From Sistotremastrum niveocremeum HHB9708 (Eukaryota > Basidiomycota > Agaricomycetes > Sistotremastrales > Sistotremastraceae), in the NCBI GenBank assembly GCA_001630475.1, contig KV419400.1, forward strand, positions 496,940 to 560,939: a stretch of DNA of 64,000 bases, given 5' to 3'. Each line of letters opens with the position of its first letter. Position 1 is the stretch's first letter. The translations under genes were made by a program, and so were the position numbers. Shown in pieces: positions 1 to 11,507 of this stretch. The notes under the pieces are model-generated. The model made no database searches and had not been told where the DNA came from. It worked only from the letters and a program-made list of their open reading frames with translations.

Positions 1-1767
1 GACTTTGCTGTCGATGTTGGCCGTCTCTACGACGCCATCATGCGAATTCCTGATCATCCTCCTCGCATTTTTGAAATTTCAAGTCGCCCAGAGCATAGCG
101 AAAAAAGAAATTTTGAGTGTAGGGTATATATTTGTTGGTCTTTCGTCGGGCATGACGGTCGCACATTTTGCCCCTTCTCTAGATGCACTCAGTTCATCGA
201 GCTTGGGAGTGTTCATCTCAGGCATCTGTCTTTCCATCACAGCAGCCATCTCCATCGGATTGATCTATGTCTCGGAAAGAAACCGTACCGCCTTTCCAGG
301 GGCGGCATTCGCGCTTTTTCCAGGGATCTGGACTTTGGCATGGATGACCGTTACGCAGATCAGTCCAATCGGAAGGCTCATGACATGGAGCCCCTTCGTG
401 GGTTCTGTATTGGACTCGTACAGGTGGATAAGGCCTTTCGTAGGGCAGCCTGGCCTTGATTTCCTGGTTGCGAGTTGGGCAACTTTGTTCTCCGAGATCG
501 CCGGAAGCTATTCGGGGATCCTGGGATATCGATACACGAATGACGCATTGATCGATCTTGAAGACGACGACAGCCGCAATTCTGAGGGGGTGATCAAGAC
601 GAACCATCGCATGATTCCCCTCTTGAGCTTCACCAGCATCCTCCTAGGTCTCGCTTTGCCTTCTTTCATGGTGTCATCTATGCCACAACCTCCCTTCAGC
701 CCTGCCACGGTCCCACTCAATGTGGCATGCATACTACCTGCCTTCCAGAAGGCAGAAGAGCACAGCCTCGGCGTATACATAAACGAAACTATGCAGTTCA
801 CCTCTCGAGCAAAGATACTCCTGTGGCCAGAGGGTGCTGTCAACTTCGAAACACCAAAGGACAAGATGGAAGGTCTTGCTCGAGTACAAGACGCATTATA
901 TTCGCATAGCCAGAATACCTGGGTAGGAGTCTCCTTCCAGGAGCCCGTCTCCGACGGCTTGCAGTCCGGAACACGAGGGCGACTTAGACGAACGGGTTTG
1001 GCCCTAGTTGGGAGTGGTGGGATTGAGTTCGAATACTATAAACGAAAGCTTGTACCAGGTGTGTCCCTTTTGCACTCTCCGGATCCGCTCTAAGCACTAA
1101 AACCTTCGCAGTCGCCGAGTCGTTCTCTCATTTAGCCTCCAGCGATCCCGCGCCAGTCGTCGAGCTAGGGGTTCCAATCACCGCGAACGCGAAGAGAAAG
1201 GGACCAAAGAAGATCCCAACCAAGTCTATTCATGTCTCTTCCGCGATATGCCTCGACGCCTCGGCCCCTCTCGCTATCTCGCACGAAACAAAGATCCCGC
1301 CCGCTTTGATCTTGATTCCCGCCCGTACCTGGCATCCCTCAGTCGGATACGCTATGTGGCAAATGGCTAAAAGTCGAGCGGAAGAGACGGACACGAACGT
1401 CCTCTGGTGCGATGGAGGCGAAGGTGGCCTGAGTGGCGTCTTGGGGCCATTTGCATCATCCGAGGATGGCTACCAAGTCGGTAGCGGATCCTTCGTGAAA
1501 ACGATCGGTCTCGCGTGGCCCCCGAGAGAGCGTTCGACCATTTATGGCTCACTGGGAGACGCACTTCCTCTAATACTGATATTCGCATCCATGGGCCTAG
1601 TGTACGTCGCGGGCCAGGGAAGCATCGCCTGGAAGCACAGCGGCCGAAATCTCCAGGGCATGGGTGCCTGGGCACGGGGTATGCTTGCCCAGCTGAACAA
1701 AAAGATTCGGCCAGGCCAGAAGGCCCCCGCACATGTTATGAACGATGAGTCCGAGTCTTTGATTTGA
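1..1767 (+). CDS. Lnt-like apolipoprotein N-acyltransferase family membrane protein (5' partial)
   Basis: Two exons, about 14..1058 and 1112..1767, closed by a TGA. The frame is open to the window edge, so the true start may lie outside; the first in-frame ATG is at 14. The N-terminal half has several hydrophobic membrane segments. The C-terminal half is a nitrilase-superfamily domain with the triad visible: Glu in LLWPEGAVNFE, Lys in YYKRKLVP and Cys in SSAICLDAS. A last hydrophobic segment follows near the C-terminus. This order (membrane bundle, nitrilase domain, terminal helix) is that of bacterial Lnt, which acylates lipoproteins. Fungal relatives exist, but I do not know their substrate. 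Splicing at 1058 restores KRKLVPVAESF, which fits the family. Removing 53 bases with a gcactaa-type branch site also avoids the TAA at 1091. Family is fairly sure, function is inferred. Confidence 0.75.
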
Positions 1768-1864
1768 TTCCCTTCCTATCTTGCTGTGTTTCACTTAGCG
1801 ACAGAATATTCATACGTGATTTCTTGGAGACGTCGTGGATTTCGGCCGAATCTCAGGGAGGGCA

Positions 1865-1949
1865 GGAGTATATTGGCAACGTAAATGACGAGACATCATG
1901 GTTCCATTACAAAAAGAGAGACAAGTCATTTACGTTGCGAATATACTCC
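1865..1949. repeat. Near-perfect inverted repeat (25-bp arms, 35-base loop)
   Basis: Positions 1865-1889 are the reverse complement of 1925-1949 at 24 of 25 bases. The single mismatch is at 1875. The loop is 1890-1924. The hairpin lies in the 260-base gap between two convergent genes, 98 bases after the stop of the upstream gene and 79 bases after the stop of NOP6. It could form in either 3' UTR. Confidence 0.85.
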
Positions 1950-2027
1950 GCGCCTGTAGAGTCTGTAGCGCAGTCGACATCGGATCGACATAGGAACGAG
2001 GTCCAGAAGCGTGACATTGGAAGCATA

Positions 2028-3100
2028 TCATCCAACAGATATCGCGTTGGCCCCTGTACTGAACGGTTGCTTGGGTCGTCCACCTTTGCTTCCCCGAACT
2101 TTGGCATGCTTTTTCCCGCCGCGATGAGTCTCTCCATCTTCCACGTTTGGTACAGTCCAAGTTCGTTTGGTGACAGGTCGAACTTCGATTCCCGAAGTTC
2201 TCGATATACGTTCTCCAACACCTGGTGCCGTACTCTCTGTCTCGGGTTGTTCGCCTCCCTGCTTGGTTTTCTAAAGACTTGTCAACACATGAAAGAAGAT
2301 GATAGGTGGAAGGGACTCACTCGTTGCGTCTCTAACCCACGATTTCTTTCTCGTACTTTCTGTATACGACTTTCGCTTTTCCCTCCACCTCCAGCAGTGA
2401 GTTCAACGTTGATCTTGCGACCCTCAAGTTCAGAATGATGGAGCTTTAAGCCCTGCTGCAGGGCATTCCGGTGAGTGAATTCGAGGAAGGCGCAGCCTTT
2501 GGATTTGGTGACGGGTCTCGACGGGTCCGTCGCTTTGGGGGTCATGAGGCGGACCGACGGTGGAGGATCTGTAGAGAATAATTTGATTCAATGTCGTTTG
2601 GGCGATGAACGGGGTAGAATTCGCCTACCACAGACAGAGAAGTGACTCTCAACTGCTTCTTTCGTGGTCGTGTACTTCAAGTTGCCTAGGATTTATAAAT
2701 AAGAAATTGAAATCCAAAAAAAATCCATTAGCTCACCAAGGAACAGGATATATCGAGTCTTCTCTGGCTTCGCTTTCTGCTTGCCTTTCACTGAGGCTGC
2801 ATTCTCGCCCTCACCATTCTGCTCTGTCGTGGTCGCACTCTCCGTCTTTGGTTTCTTAGGGGACTTGACTTTCTTGTCCCCATCTTCTCCAGCATCTTCT
2901 CTCTTCCGTTTCTTGTTAACGACTTTCTCTTCCACAGCAACCTCAGGGATGTCGTCTAGAACAATATCTTCTTCAGGGACATCTCCTCCAGTCTCAGGAA
3001 GGTCTGATCTCTTCTTTCCCTTCCCACTAGACTTTCTCTCACGGAAGGCAAGTCCTTTTCGTTGTTTCTTCGTGAGTTTGGCGGGAGCAGATGAACTCAT
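2028..3100 (-). CDS. NOP6: NOP6-like RNA-binding ribosome biogenesis protein
   Basis: Four exons on the minus strand: 2737..3100, 2629..2685, 2321..2568, 2028..2270, giving 303 residues. The start at 3100 gives MSSSAPAKLTKKQRKGLAFR, matching the Lys-rich N-terminus of fungal Nop6; an in-frame ATG at 3145 is judged to lie in the leader. Residues about 20-110 are acidic and lysine-rich. An RRM follows: RYILFLGNLKY is RNP2 and SKGCAFLEF is RNP1. The tail ends in GKKHAKVRGSKGGRPKQ, a basic tail of the Nop6 type. Nop6 is a nucleolar protein that associates with early pre-ribosomes and helps 40S assembly. Introns are 50-60 bases. Identification is strong on architecture. Confidence 0.85.
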
Positions 3101-3425
3101 GGTGAATTGGTGATAGGCGAAAAAAGTCAAGCTTCGGAAGCGCACTTCGGAAGCCAGACGCAGCCAAAACGATTATTCCCCGCCATAGCCTTGAATATAA
3201 ACATAAGTGAAGATTAGTCGTGTGTGGTTGTAACTCAATTCATGCCATCGCCTTGGATGATGCTAGGTCGTGTCGAAGAAAGATGTACTGGTTATTTGTA
3301 ATTGGTCACCCTAGTTAGTATCACGGCCTCGACGCGCGGAATCAATTGTTTATATTTGCCCCAAAATGCATCCTTTATTCTGAACCACGTCTCAACTGAA
3401 ATTTCAGCCTCTACAAGCCGCCGTC
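3101..3425. promoter_or_regulatory. Divergent intergenic region NOP6 / MYND gene
   Basis: These 325 bases separate two divergently transcribed start codons and must hold both promoters. I see no TATA box at a useful distance, no repeat and no small open frame worth naming. Confidence 0.4.
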
Positions 3426-4062
3426 ATGACTGCGTGTGCTTCTTGTGCCAAAGAAGATGTTACTTTGCGATGTTCTGCTTGTAAACACGTTTCGTACTGC
3501 AATGCAGAATGTCAGAAAAAGGTGTCGAATATTCATACGTCTTCACATATATTGGTTGAGTCACTCATGATCATTGCCTCACGCCTAGGACTGGAAAAGT
3601 CATAAACCGATTTGCCAACTGGCTCAAGGCAAGATGCCCAAGTTCAAAGAAACATTCGTTGGCGCAGATGGACATGAACTCCTCCCCGATCCTGATGAAT
3701 GGTGGAAGGGACTCTCCGAGACCGACAGTTTCATTCGGCTTATCGACGCTTATCGATTGCGTGTCGAGGACGAGTATATGTTTGAAGGCGAGGCTGGAGG
3801 GTTATACGGTGGCGAAAATCCACCCGTGGCCGACTTTCGTCGATTTCTGAGGCTCGCCGAAGATCGAGACGCCGTACCACCCTGGTGGAACGCTCAGAAA
3901 CGCAAAGAATGCATCCAGTTCTCATTGACGGACAAATGGGCCAACATCAGCTACGCGGTCGAGAAGAGCGATATTCGTGAACATTACGGAAATCCGTTCA
4001 TGCCGATGAACTTGCGGGAAATAGGGAGGAAGGTCCATGGATATATGCCTGGAGAATTTTAG
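3426..4062 (+). CDS. MYND-type zinc finger protein
   Basis: Two exons, 3426..3521 and 3589..4062, give 189 residues. The finger sits at the extreme N-terminus: CASCAKEDVTLRCSACKHVS, then YCNAECQKKDWKSHKPIC, with the intron just after QKK. All the Cys and His ligands of a MYND finger are present. The remaining 140 residues are acidic and Trp-rich (DEWWKGLSETDSF, VPPWWNAQKRKEC). This pattern recurs in small basidiomycete MYND proteins of unknown role. MYND fingers bind proline-rich peptides, so a protein-interaction role is likely, but I cannot name a partner. The gene is convergent with cofilin. Confidence 0.8.
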
Positions 4063-4240
4063 CAGGATGGGACATGGGCGTGGCTTCAGGCAGTAACAAA
4101 GATATCGGTTATTTGGTTTGTGGCGTATGAATTACAAGACTGCCACTTTCGATTTATCAATCGAGGAGTTCGAATGAGGCAAATCGGTGGTGAAAATGGA
4201 AGAAGAGAGGTAACTGATCAATACGATAAGAGTGGAGAAA

Positions 4241-4818
4241 TCAGATCCTCTTCGCAACTCGTTCATGCACTGGATTTCATGGCGTTAGTTCAGGAACGTG
4301 ACCACGACAAATCGACAACTGCTCACCAACTTCGGGGTCAAGTTCTTCATAGGAGGTAGCCTGGATCTCAGCGTGGACACCGACGAGAGATTTACGCAAA
4401 GCATCTTTGGACGAGGCGTAAACCATCTTCTGCTTGATTTTCGAATCGTCAGGGGACCTAGATTGAAAGCGGAGCTAATCAACATCATGCAGAACAACAG
4501 GCGACGAAGACATACCAAGAGATGAAGCAAATCTTGTTCCGCTTTCCTTCACCAGACTCGTATCCGAAATCGAGCACAGCCCATCGCGGTTCGCTGCCTG
4601 GCAGCTGGGCGATGAGGTCTTCCAGATCAGTCTCTCCAGTCTTCTCAACGACGACCTCGGTGAAGGCCTTGTTCATAGCGTAGACAATCCATTTGGTCTT
4701 CTTGCCCAACTTGAGCTCTTGGTAGGTGGTGAGGCACTCTGGGCTAACGCCGACTCCGGAAGACTGTGGACGTAAGATCAGACAACAGAAGGGCAAGATG
4801 GCGAAGAGCACGCACCAT
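4241..4818 (-). CDS. COF1: Cofilin / actin-depolymerising factor
   Basis: Four exons on the minus strand: 4816..4818, 4516..4763, 4327..4457, 4241..4269, giving 136 residues. The first exon is the ATG alone, followed at once by a gtgcgt donor. The protein begins MSSGVGVSPECLTTYQELKL, and the Ser after Met is the conserved regulatory position. GKKTKWIVYAMN and KICFISWSPDDSKIKQKMVY are hallmark ADF segments, the latter holding the long actin-binding helix. The last exon adds nine residues (HERVAKRI and the split Val). The length equals that of yeast cofilin within a few residues. Cofilin severs and depolymerises F-actin at cortical patches and is essential in yeast. Confidence 0.95.
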
Positions 4819-5226
4819 ATTGGCAACTGGTAAAGTAGGAGATGGGGGAGGAGATGAAGGTGGTTATGTAGTTGATGGAACTAAGCTGCGGTTGTTTGCG
4901 GCACAACCAAGATCAAAAGCCCTCCACCCAAATCGATAAGAGATCGGCCCAGATATCTCTAATCGTCCATGATTCAGCCCACATCACTAATATTGGTTTT
5001 ATTCTCATAAGACTCGTAGTATACCAAGTAACCCGCAGCCCATCTCCAACGTCCCCGACACCATTTCTGCCAAGATCAACGACGAAACAGTCTTGTCCGC
5101 AGACTCAACCAGGATGATCTCGGTGTTGCCACCGCTTGTTGCGCTGCGCGTCCACAAGCCCAAACAGCGCCCAATATCCTCCTCGAACAACCTTGGCTGC
5201 ATATATAAGCTTCTATTGGTTGAATC
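4819..5226. promoter_or_regulatory. Divergent promoter region COF1 / BCL7-like gene
   Basis: These 408 bases lie between the cofilin start (minus) and the next plus-strand start. A TATATAAG sits at 5202-5209, only 17 bases before the plus-strand ATG, which is too close to act as a TATA box for that start. I see no other clear motif. Confidence 0.35.
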
Positions 5227-5941
5227 ATGTCGCAGCGACGGAAAAATGGAGCATTTGTAGCTGCTGCGACTACAGAAGCAGCTCGGCGTCAACTAATGAT
5301 GCCGGTGCCATGTTGGGAGCTTCAACTGGTGACTCCAGAAGGTGTGAACCCGAGTTCGGGTTTAAAGGTCCTCAAGTGGGTACAGACGGACAAAAAACAG
5401 GTGTGTACACTCAAGTCCTCGTTTTGTTGCATCCTATAACCTCCCGCAGCACTTTAGCGATTCAGAAGACGAGGCGGACGATGCTCTCGCGCCTCTGCCC
5501 GACCTCCCCGAAGGAGGCGAAGTAGAGGGCGACGATGATGATCAGGAGGACGACCCGGCTCAGTCAGCCTCTCGTTTGGAGTCTCGCGATGTCTCCGAGC
5601 CAATAATCGCCCCGTCTGTCGAGCCCCCAACACAACCTCCTTCGCCTAAGCCACATCCACTCTCTGTCTCTCTTGTCCCCGAACCCGACGACGAGACACC
5701 TGATAACGAGGTCGGACAGGACCTCACATTGGACGCGTTCCCTCTGGGACCTCCAGGCGGTGACACGGGCACTCTGGATGCCGAGTTGAATGAAGAAACG
5801 ATGGAAGATGTTCTAGGAATGGATGCTGCCAATGCATTTGCTGATGTGGACGATCCTTTGGTAGGAGCTGGCGACGCAAATGATGTGCTGAGTGGAATGG
5901 TGGACGAAGAGCTGCTGTCGTTCGAACCTCCAGAACAATGA
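5227..5941 (+). CDS. Acidic nuclear-type protein with a BCL7-like N-terminus
   Basis: Two exons, 5227..5400 and 5450..5941, give 221 residues. Near the N-terminus, CWELQLVTPEGVNPSSG runs into LKVLKWVQTDKK. This resembles the animal BCL7 motif (Trp-Glu, then VT, then Leu-Arg-Ile-x-Lys-Trp-Val) both in spacing and in its position at the start of the protein. BCL7 proteins are subunits of BAF/SWI-SNF remodellers. The remainder is acidic and low-complexity (HFSDSEDEADD, a Pro-rich middle, then a C-terminus rich in Asp, Glu and Gly). The match is short and made by eye, so BCL7 kinship is a proposal. The gene model itself is firm: phase-0 intron of 49 bases, clean start and stop. Confidence 0.6.
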
Positions 5942-6182
5942 CCAACTCCATCGCGATTATCTTCGTTCATTCGTTCATTTTTGCGTTCTACTCCTGCTTT
6001 TCGTGTGTTCCATATTTCTATCTCCTCGCGTGTCTTGCTTCGTTACTATGTACAAGTGCTGTACGTTTGACTCTTTGACTCAAGGATTTCCGGATTGATC
6101 GACACCGCCACGAGGGAAACTGCGCGCAGTCGTCACGGTCACGGCAGCCGTGCTTGTGCCCTCGCTCTGCCTCGCGACGTCA

Positions 6183-7299
6183 ATGATCATTGACTTTGAG
6201 AAGCCGCCAAAATACGAAGAGCTAGAGGGCGAGTTATGGCGTAGCTGGTCTCTGTCATCCACAATGGCTAGCACCGATGATCTCACGCTCGTCGACGAGA
6301 GCAGTAGCGGATCAGGCACGGGAAGCACAAAGCACATGCACCAACACGCTCCCTATGATCCCTATGCCAGCAGCAATCTGGACATTGTCGACGATGATTT
6401 CTATGGAGGCATGCGCAGCGGACCAGTCTCAGGCTCAAAGTTTCGCGAAAATCTCGCGTATTCTCCACCGACAAAACCAAAGACCGTGCGTTTTGCCAGC
6501 GCCCCTGTAGTCTCTCGTCCTACAATGCAACCTCCACCTCTTCCACCTCGTCGATATGCTAGTAGCACACTACCGGCGAGGTCGAATTGGGCCGCTTTGT
6601 CCGACTCGTCGGGCTCGTCGTCTTCTCTTCCGATGGCCCCGATGAGTCCACCAAGGCCAATATATAATCGTCAGCAATTTAGTCCTCAGAGACGCGACCA
6701 GCACCTCCCCCCATTATCACGTTTCACGGAGCGATCAGCTCCTTGCCCTGTCTTTGTTCAACCCCCAGACTATCAGCCTTCATCTCGGGTTCCCAAAATA
6801 TTCCAAGCCCAAGCGCAGGTCACTCCATCGACACCGGACAATGTCGACTGGCTCGACGCGACAAGTCCATTCGGAAGAGCTCATCATCATGCCTCGCCTT
6901 ACGACGTTGTCCAACAGGCTAGATTGGATGCGGAGTTACCTCCCCTTCCGCGCATAGAACCTGTAAGTTCTCGACACGTTGATTCCCTATCCCACCTTTG
7001 GTGCCATCTCTGACACAATCTTGTAGCACAATTCACCACGACCGATGCGCCCACAATTAGGTGTCCTGCAGGCATCCACAAATTTCGATCGGCAGCGTGT
7101 TGAGAGACCATTCTCGATGTCCTCGATAGAATTTCATGACGAGCGACCGATCGCATCCGATCCATCTCCTTTGCATGAGAAGAAACGAGGCCTTCTCCGA
7201 AAGAGAACTCTACCCCAAAACCTCACCTCACCTCCACCCCCCGCTTCTAGGCCCCTTCCCGTTGAGCCTAGAAGAAAGCTGAGTAAACGGAAGATTTAA
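6183..7299 (+). CDS. Disordered Pro/Ser-rich protein of unknown function
   Basis: Two exons, 6183..6962 and 7027..7299, give 350 residues. The start at 6183 gives MIIDFEKPPKYEELEGELW; the frame is open upstream but has no earlier ATG. The protein is rich in Ser, Pro and Arg, with PPPLPPRRYASS as a possible SH3 ligand and several SPP/TP sites that could be phosphorylated. It ends in a basic stretch (LPVEPRRKLSKRKI) that could serve as a nuclear signal. I recognise no domain. It follows the previous gene on the same strand after 241 bases. Confidence 0.6.
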
Positions 7300-7598
7300 G
7301 TAATGTCCAATATGGACTTCTTTGATTTGTTCTTCTTGATTTGTTTTCTTTGCTTTCTTGTCTATATCGGTTTTCATCTCTTCCTCCCTGCTATCTTCTC
7401 GCTTTTTGTTGGTTTCTGACGTGCTTCTTCTGCCTCTTCTTCTACGCATTAAATTTATTATTTCGCTATACCATAATTCTTGACACTCAAGGCATGATCA
7501 TATCATAAAGTACAAAACTGAAAAGACAATAAATTACAAAAAATGCAGGGAACAGTGCGATAAGGAGTCGTTACAGGAATAAAGATTCTTGCTAGCAA

Positions 7599-10500
7599 TC
7601 ATGATCTCTTGATGGTTAACTTAATCTTAGGAGCGGATGGTGCAGGTGTGGATGTTGGTGACATGGGTGGATCTGCTTCATCAATGCCAGAGATCGGAGG
7701 GCTTGTTGCTAAAGGGGACATAGCATGTGTTCCCCCACCAAAGCTTGGGCCTCGGAAAGATCCTGGCAAACTCGAGCTGCTTCCTGCATAGAATGGCTCG
7801 ACTTTGGGTGTAGGAGCGGACATGGACGAAAGTGTGCCCAGTCCGCTAGGTGGAGGTGACATTCCTGAAGCTGAAGGCGAAGGAGCAGAGGGCGTCGGTG
7901 GGATAACACCGCCGTTGGCATTGGCTTCTGCGTACTTGGGGCATTTTCGGTTGGTTTCTACCGACGTCATCAGTTAAACAGCAGGGAAAGATGCTAGTGC
8001 GACTTACTCATGTGGCCCAGCTGCCCACAAAGCCCACACCTACGCGTCGTGTCTGGCTTCATAGGCCTGCGCAGTTGCAATGGAGCGCCGCCTTCTTTCA
8101 CAATCTTCGCATTCTTCCTAGTCAGCCGTCTCTCCTGGTTCTTCTTCATTCTCGCAATTTCTTCCTCGAGCCTGAAAGAAAATCAGAAATCAAAATTCTT
8201 GTTTTGGTTTGAGTCAGGTGACGTACCTCTTCCTTGCTCTCTTATCCTTTTCTGCATCACCAGTAGGAGCAAGCATGTCCGCCATTGTAGCTTCCTCTTC
8301 AATCATTTGCCGACGGCGAACATAAGCGTTAATCACAGCTGAGTCTCTGACAATCTCGGTAGTCCATTCACCGTCGACCTAAGCGAGTCATACGGTCAAA
8401 CATCGAGTCTCCAGCTCGAGTATTTTACTCACCAGTCTACGTATCTTCAGAACTTTACTGCCTCGACCTCCTTCAGGGCCCAGACTCATATCCCGATCCA
8501 TTGAGGAACCACGACTCATTGCAGGAGATAGAGACCGCATAGCGGCAGATGTGTAGAATCCACCCAGAGGAGAAGGTGCGGCAGCTGGCGATGCATCAGG
8601 CGCGGATGCACCTGATGGTATTCGCGGCTTTTTGGCAGCAACAGCTGGTGCTTTGCTGTTCTCTTCGTCCTCGTCGGTAAGTTGCGGCTCGTCTTTACGG
8701 CTCAATGATGCGTATTGCGCTTTCCAAATCCGTTCTACTTCGGATTTATAGATAACTTGCTGTTCTTGCACATTATAACGATGAGCATGTTTCGGACGAT
8801 TGTCGGCCTCGGCTAGTCAAAGATCAGAAAGGTACATGAACAAAATTGCATACGAAAACATACCCATTTTCTGATCGTAGTTTTCCCCTGCACGAACGAA
8901 GATCTCCTTCATTGACACACGTATGAAACTGAAAGCTTCTCCTCTACCCGATGGGTCGCCTTCACCGTGTAACTTAAGCATAGCTTTGTTCTGCGTAGCC
9001 TGCAAGAAATTCTTGGATATAATCCAAGGTGCGAGCTGTTGTTCGGCGGATAGATTGGCATCATCGCCATCCTCAGCAGACGCAGCAGCGTCGCCATAAC
9101 CGGAATCCATGAGATGCCTTTGTCCAACTTGCATACTTTCAGCCAAAGCCACACTTTCCGGGGTCAGCATCTTCAGCATTTCTGCGTCCGTGGGTATGTT
9201 CCAACCGGGCTTCAACCGCCAGAAGCCTTGGTGAGGACCTCGTCTGTGATATTCCATGAATTCCTTTAAACGCTGTCGCATTTGGAGCTCATTCTGATCA
9301 GGGAAATATTTCATCAGACGATTGATCTTCAGTCGCTCTCCCGGACTCTTTCGCAAAAGTTTAAAGGCGATAATTTGGAGTCTGTTCTTGACCGTGGTAG
9401 TAATTTTACGAGAATGTGGACCAGGGACTTCGGTGACGGGGAACGTCTGTCCAACGATGAAAAGTGACTTGATATCCCGGATGAAATATTTGGTGACGCC
9501 CTTAACGGTATTCCTATAATAAAATTAGCTTTGAACATGCTTAATAAAAAGGTAATATACCTGATCACCAGGAAATCCGTCGGGTATGGTTTCTGGCGGA
9601 ATAGCGGTGCACGAACTAAATTGTTGTACAATGCGGGGACCGTCTGACCCGGATAGACGTATCCGAATCGCAAGAACGGGGAATCGTCGCTGGTCTCGAG
9701 CACGAAGGGTTCGCCCAAATCAGACTGGAGAGTTGTGAGGATCGCATACTTCACTGTAAGAAACGACTGACTTTAGGAACCGTCTCGTCATTATCGTCCT
9801 TCTTCCTATAATAATTGACAAGAACGCTTCCCATTCCGAAATTGGACATGATCGCAGGATGCTCTTCCTTCACAGCCAATCAGCACACACACACGACGAC
9901 CTGCAGGATGTTGGCTTACAGAATATTCCCAGAGGACAAAGTTGCTGGTGTCTTTCAAACTGAGATCTCCTGTCGTGTGTAAGGTCTCCCCTACATCGCC
10001 TCCCTTGCCAACTTTCCTGCCAGATTTGTCCTTCTTCTTTTTGCTGGTGCGAACCTTCGTGAAACGCAATTCGATGTTCGCCGGAAATTGGAGTGGCGGT
10101 CGGTGGAATGACCGAGCCTCCTGTTTCGACAGGCGGGTTTTGTACTGATGAAGAATCGGTAAGCGAGGATGAATAGATCCTCTAACAAACTCACGAAGGG
10201 AAGCTGGAGTTTTTGTGCAGGATAGGCATGTTCGACAGTGAGCTGACCAAAAGTCTGTCTGACACGATGTCGACCGCCAAGTTCTTTGGGAAGCTCGTAA
10301 AGGTGATCGTTCGATAGATTGAACCGATCACGTTGCGGTCCCGTATCAACCTTAGGCTTTTTTCGAGGACGCTCTGAGATTATTAAGTCAGACCTAGGCG
10401 ACAGGTAGATAGCAGAAGGAAATGTACCATAGGCATGCTCTTGGACCACGTCATCGTCATTCGTCTCCAATTGAGTGAAGTCTCGAAAAGGCGCCTTGGG

Positions 10501-11507
10501 ATCCCAAATAATGCTCTGGGTCCATACCCCGGATTCAAGAGATGCGTTTGCGAGTTTTGCCAGATTATGGGAGTCCTCGTGTTTGGATGCAACAAGACCG
10601 GGTAAATTCTCAGGAAGATGATTCGGCGAATAGATAATTTGTTGTTCCCAATCCGATAGCAAGATGAGATCGAACGAACGATCATGCAATGATAGAGAAG
10701 AATTGACGTCTGAAACGCCGGAAAGGTCCTGGAAGGTAGATCAGGAAACTGCCATGTTGGTAGAATACAGACACGCACATCGATTGCCTTTCGCAATTCA
10801 TCATCGACAGTTCCCGAAGTTACGACCTGCTCCACGCGCTTATGCTCTACTTCTCTCTGTGCATCTCCCACAATGCCTTGCAAGTAGTTCTTGGGGGGCT
10901 CGTACGGTCGAGGATAAATCGGGTAGACTGGAGAGCATCAGGGACTGAACTTCTAATGGAAACCGGCAACTTACCAGTGAAAGGTCTCTTGGAGACTCTC
11001 GACTTTCGAACAGTGAACCCTTTGAACAATTCCGAGAAATCCAACACCTTGCCAGGTTGAAACGTCGGGAACCTTTCATAGACAGTCTTCGGCTTCTCAA
11101 CCATCCGTTTCACCAGACGCGTCTTCTTCACTTTACGCTGTTCATCCTCCCGCGTCGCCGTAGACGCATACGCATTTGCCTGTACGCCATTCGTAGAAGT
11201 GTCCATGTCAGTTTCAGGTTCCACATCCTCCTCCATGTCCTCTCCCACATCAGCACCTATTGCGTCCTCGTCCTCATCTTCGTCGAAGTTCTCGTTGTAG
11301 ATTTCGTTGGAGGTAAGACTTGGAAGACCAGCGATCCCGAGTTGGTTCGCATACACGTTGGCTGAAGGAAGACCGGCATCGCTCAGAAAATGATCCAGTC
11401 CAAGTCCTGTAAGCGCAGAAACTGCACGGGTCTCTTCATCCTATAGTTGATTCGCATTATGATAAGTGGCATAACTGATAGACGAAGATGCGCACTCGAT
11501 TATCCAT
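7599..11507 (-). CDS. TAF1: Transcription initiation factor TFIID subunit 1
   Basis: Thirteen exons on the minus strand: 11496..11507, 10975..11440, 10779..10927, 10428..10728, 10195..10373, 9920..10144, 9772..9867, 9561..9724, 8864..9513, 8433..8812, 8227..8378, 8008..8171, 7599..7957. The product is 1098 residues. The first exon encodes only MDNR. An acidic N-terminal part (residues about 30-80) is followed by the TAF1 core (DUF3591) at about 370-750, with HPAIMSNFGMGSVLVNYYR, GEPFVLETSDDSPF and GRR-type basic segments. A zinc knuckle at about 970-985 (C-x2-C-x4-H-x6-C, in CGLCGQLGHMKTNRKCPKY) is typical of TAF1. The C-terminus lacks bromodomains, as in yeast Taf1. It is the scaffold of TFIID. 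All frames close; the intron at 10374-10427 is 54 bases and has no in-frame stop. Confidence 0.95.

Noticed and set aside
5202-5209. TATATAAG as a TATA box for the BCL7-like gene
   Set aside because: It is only 17 bases from the start codon, too close to direct transcription of that ATG.
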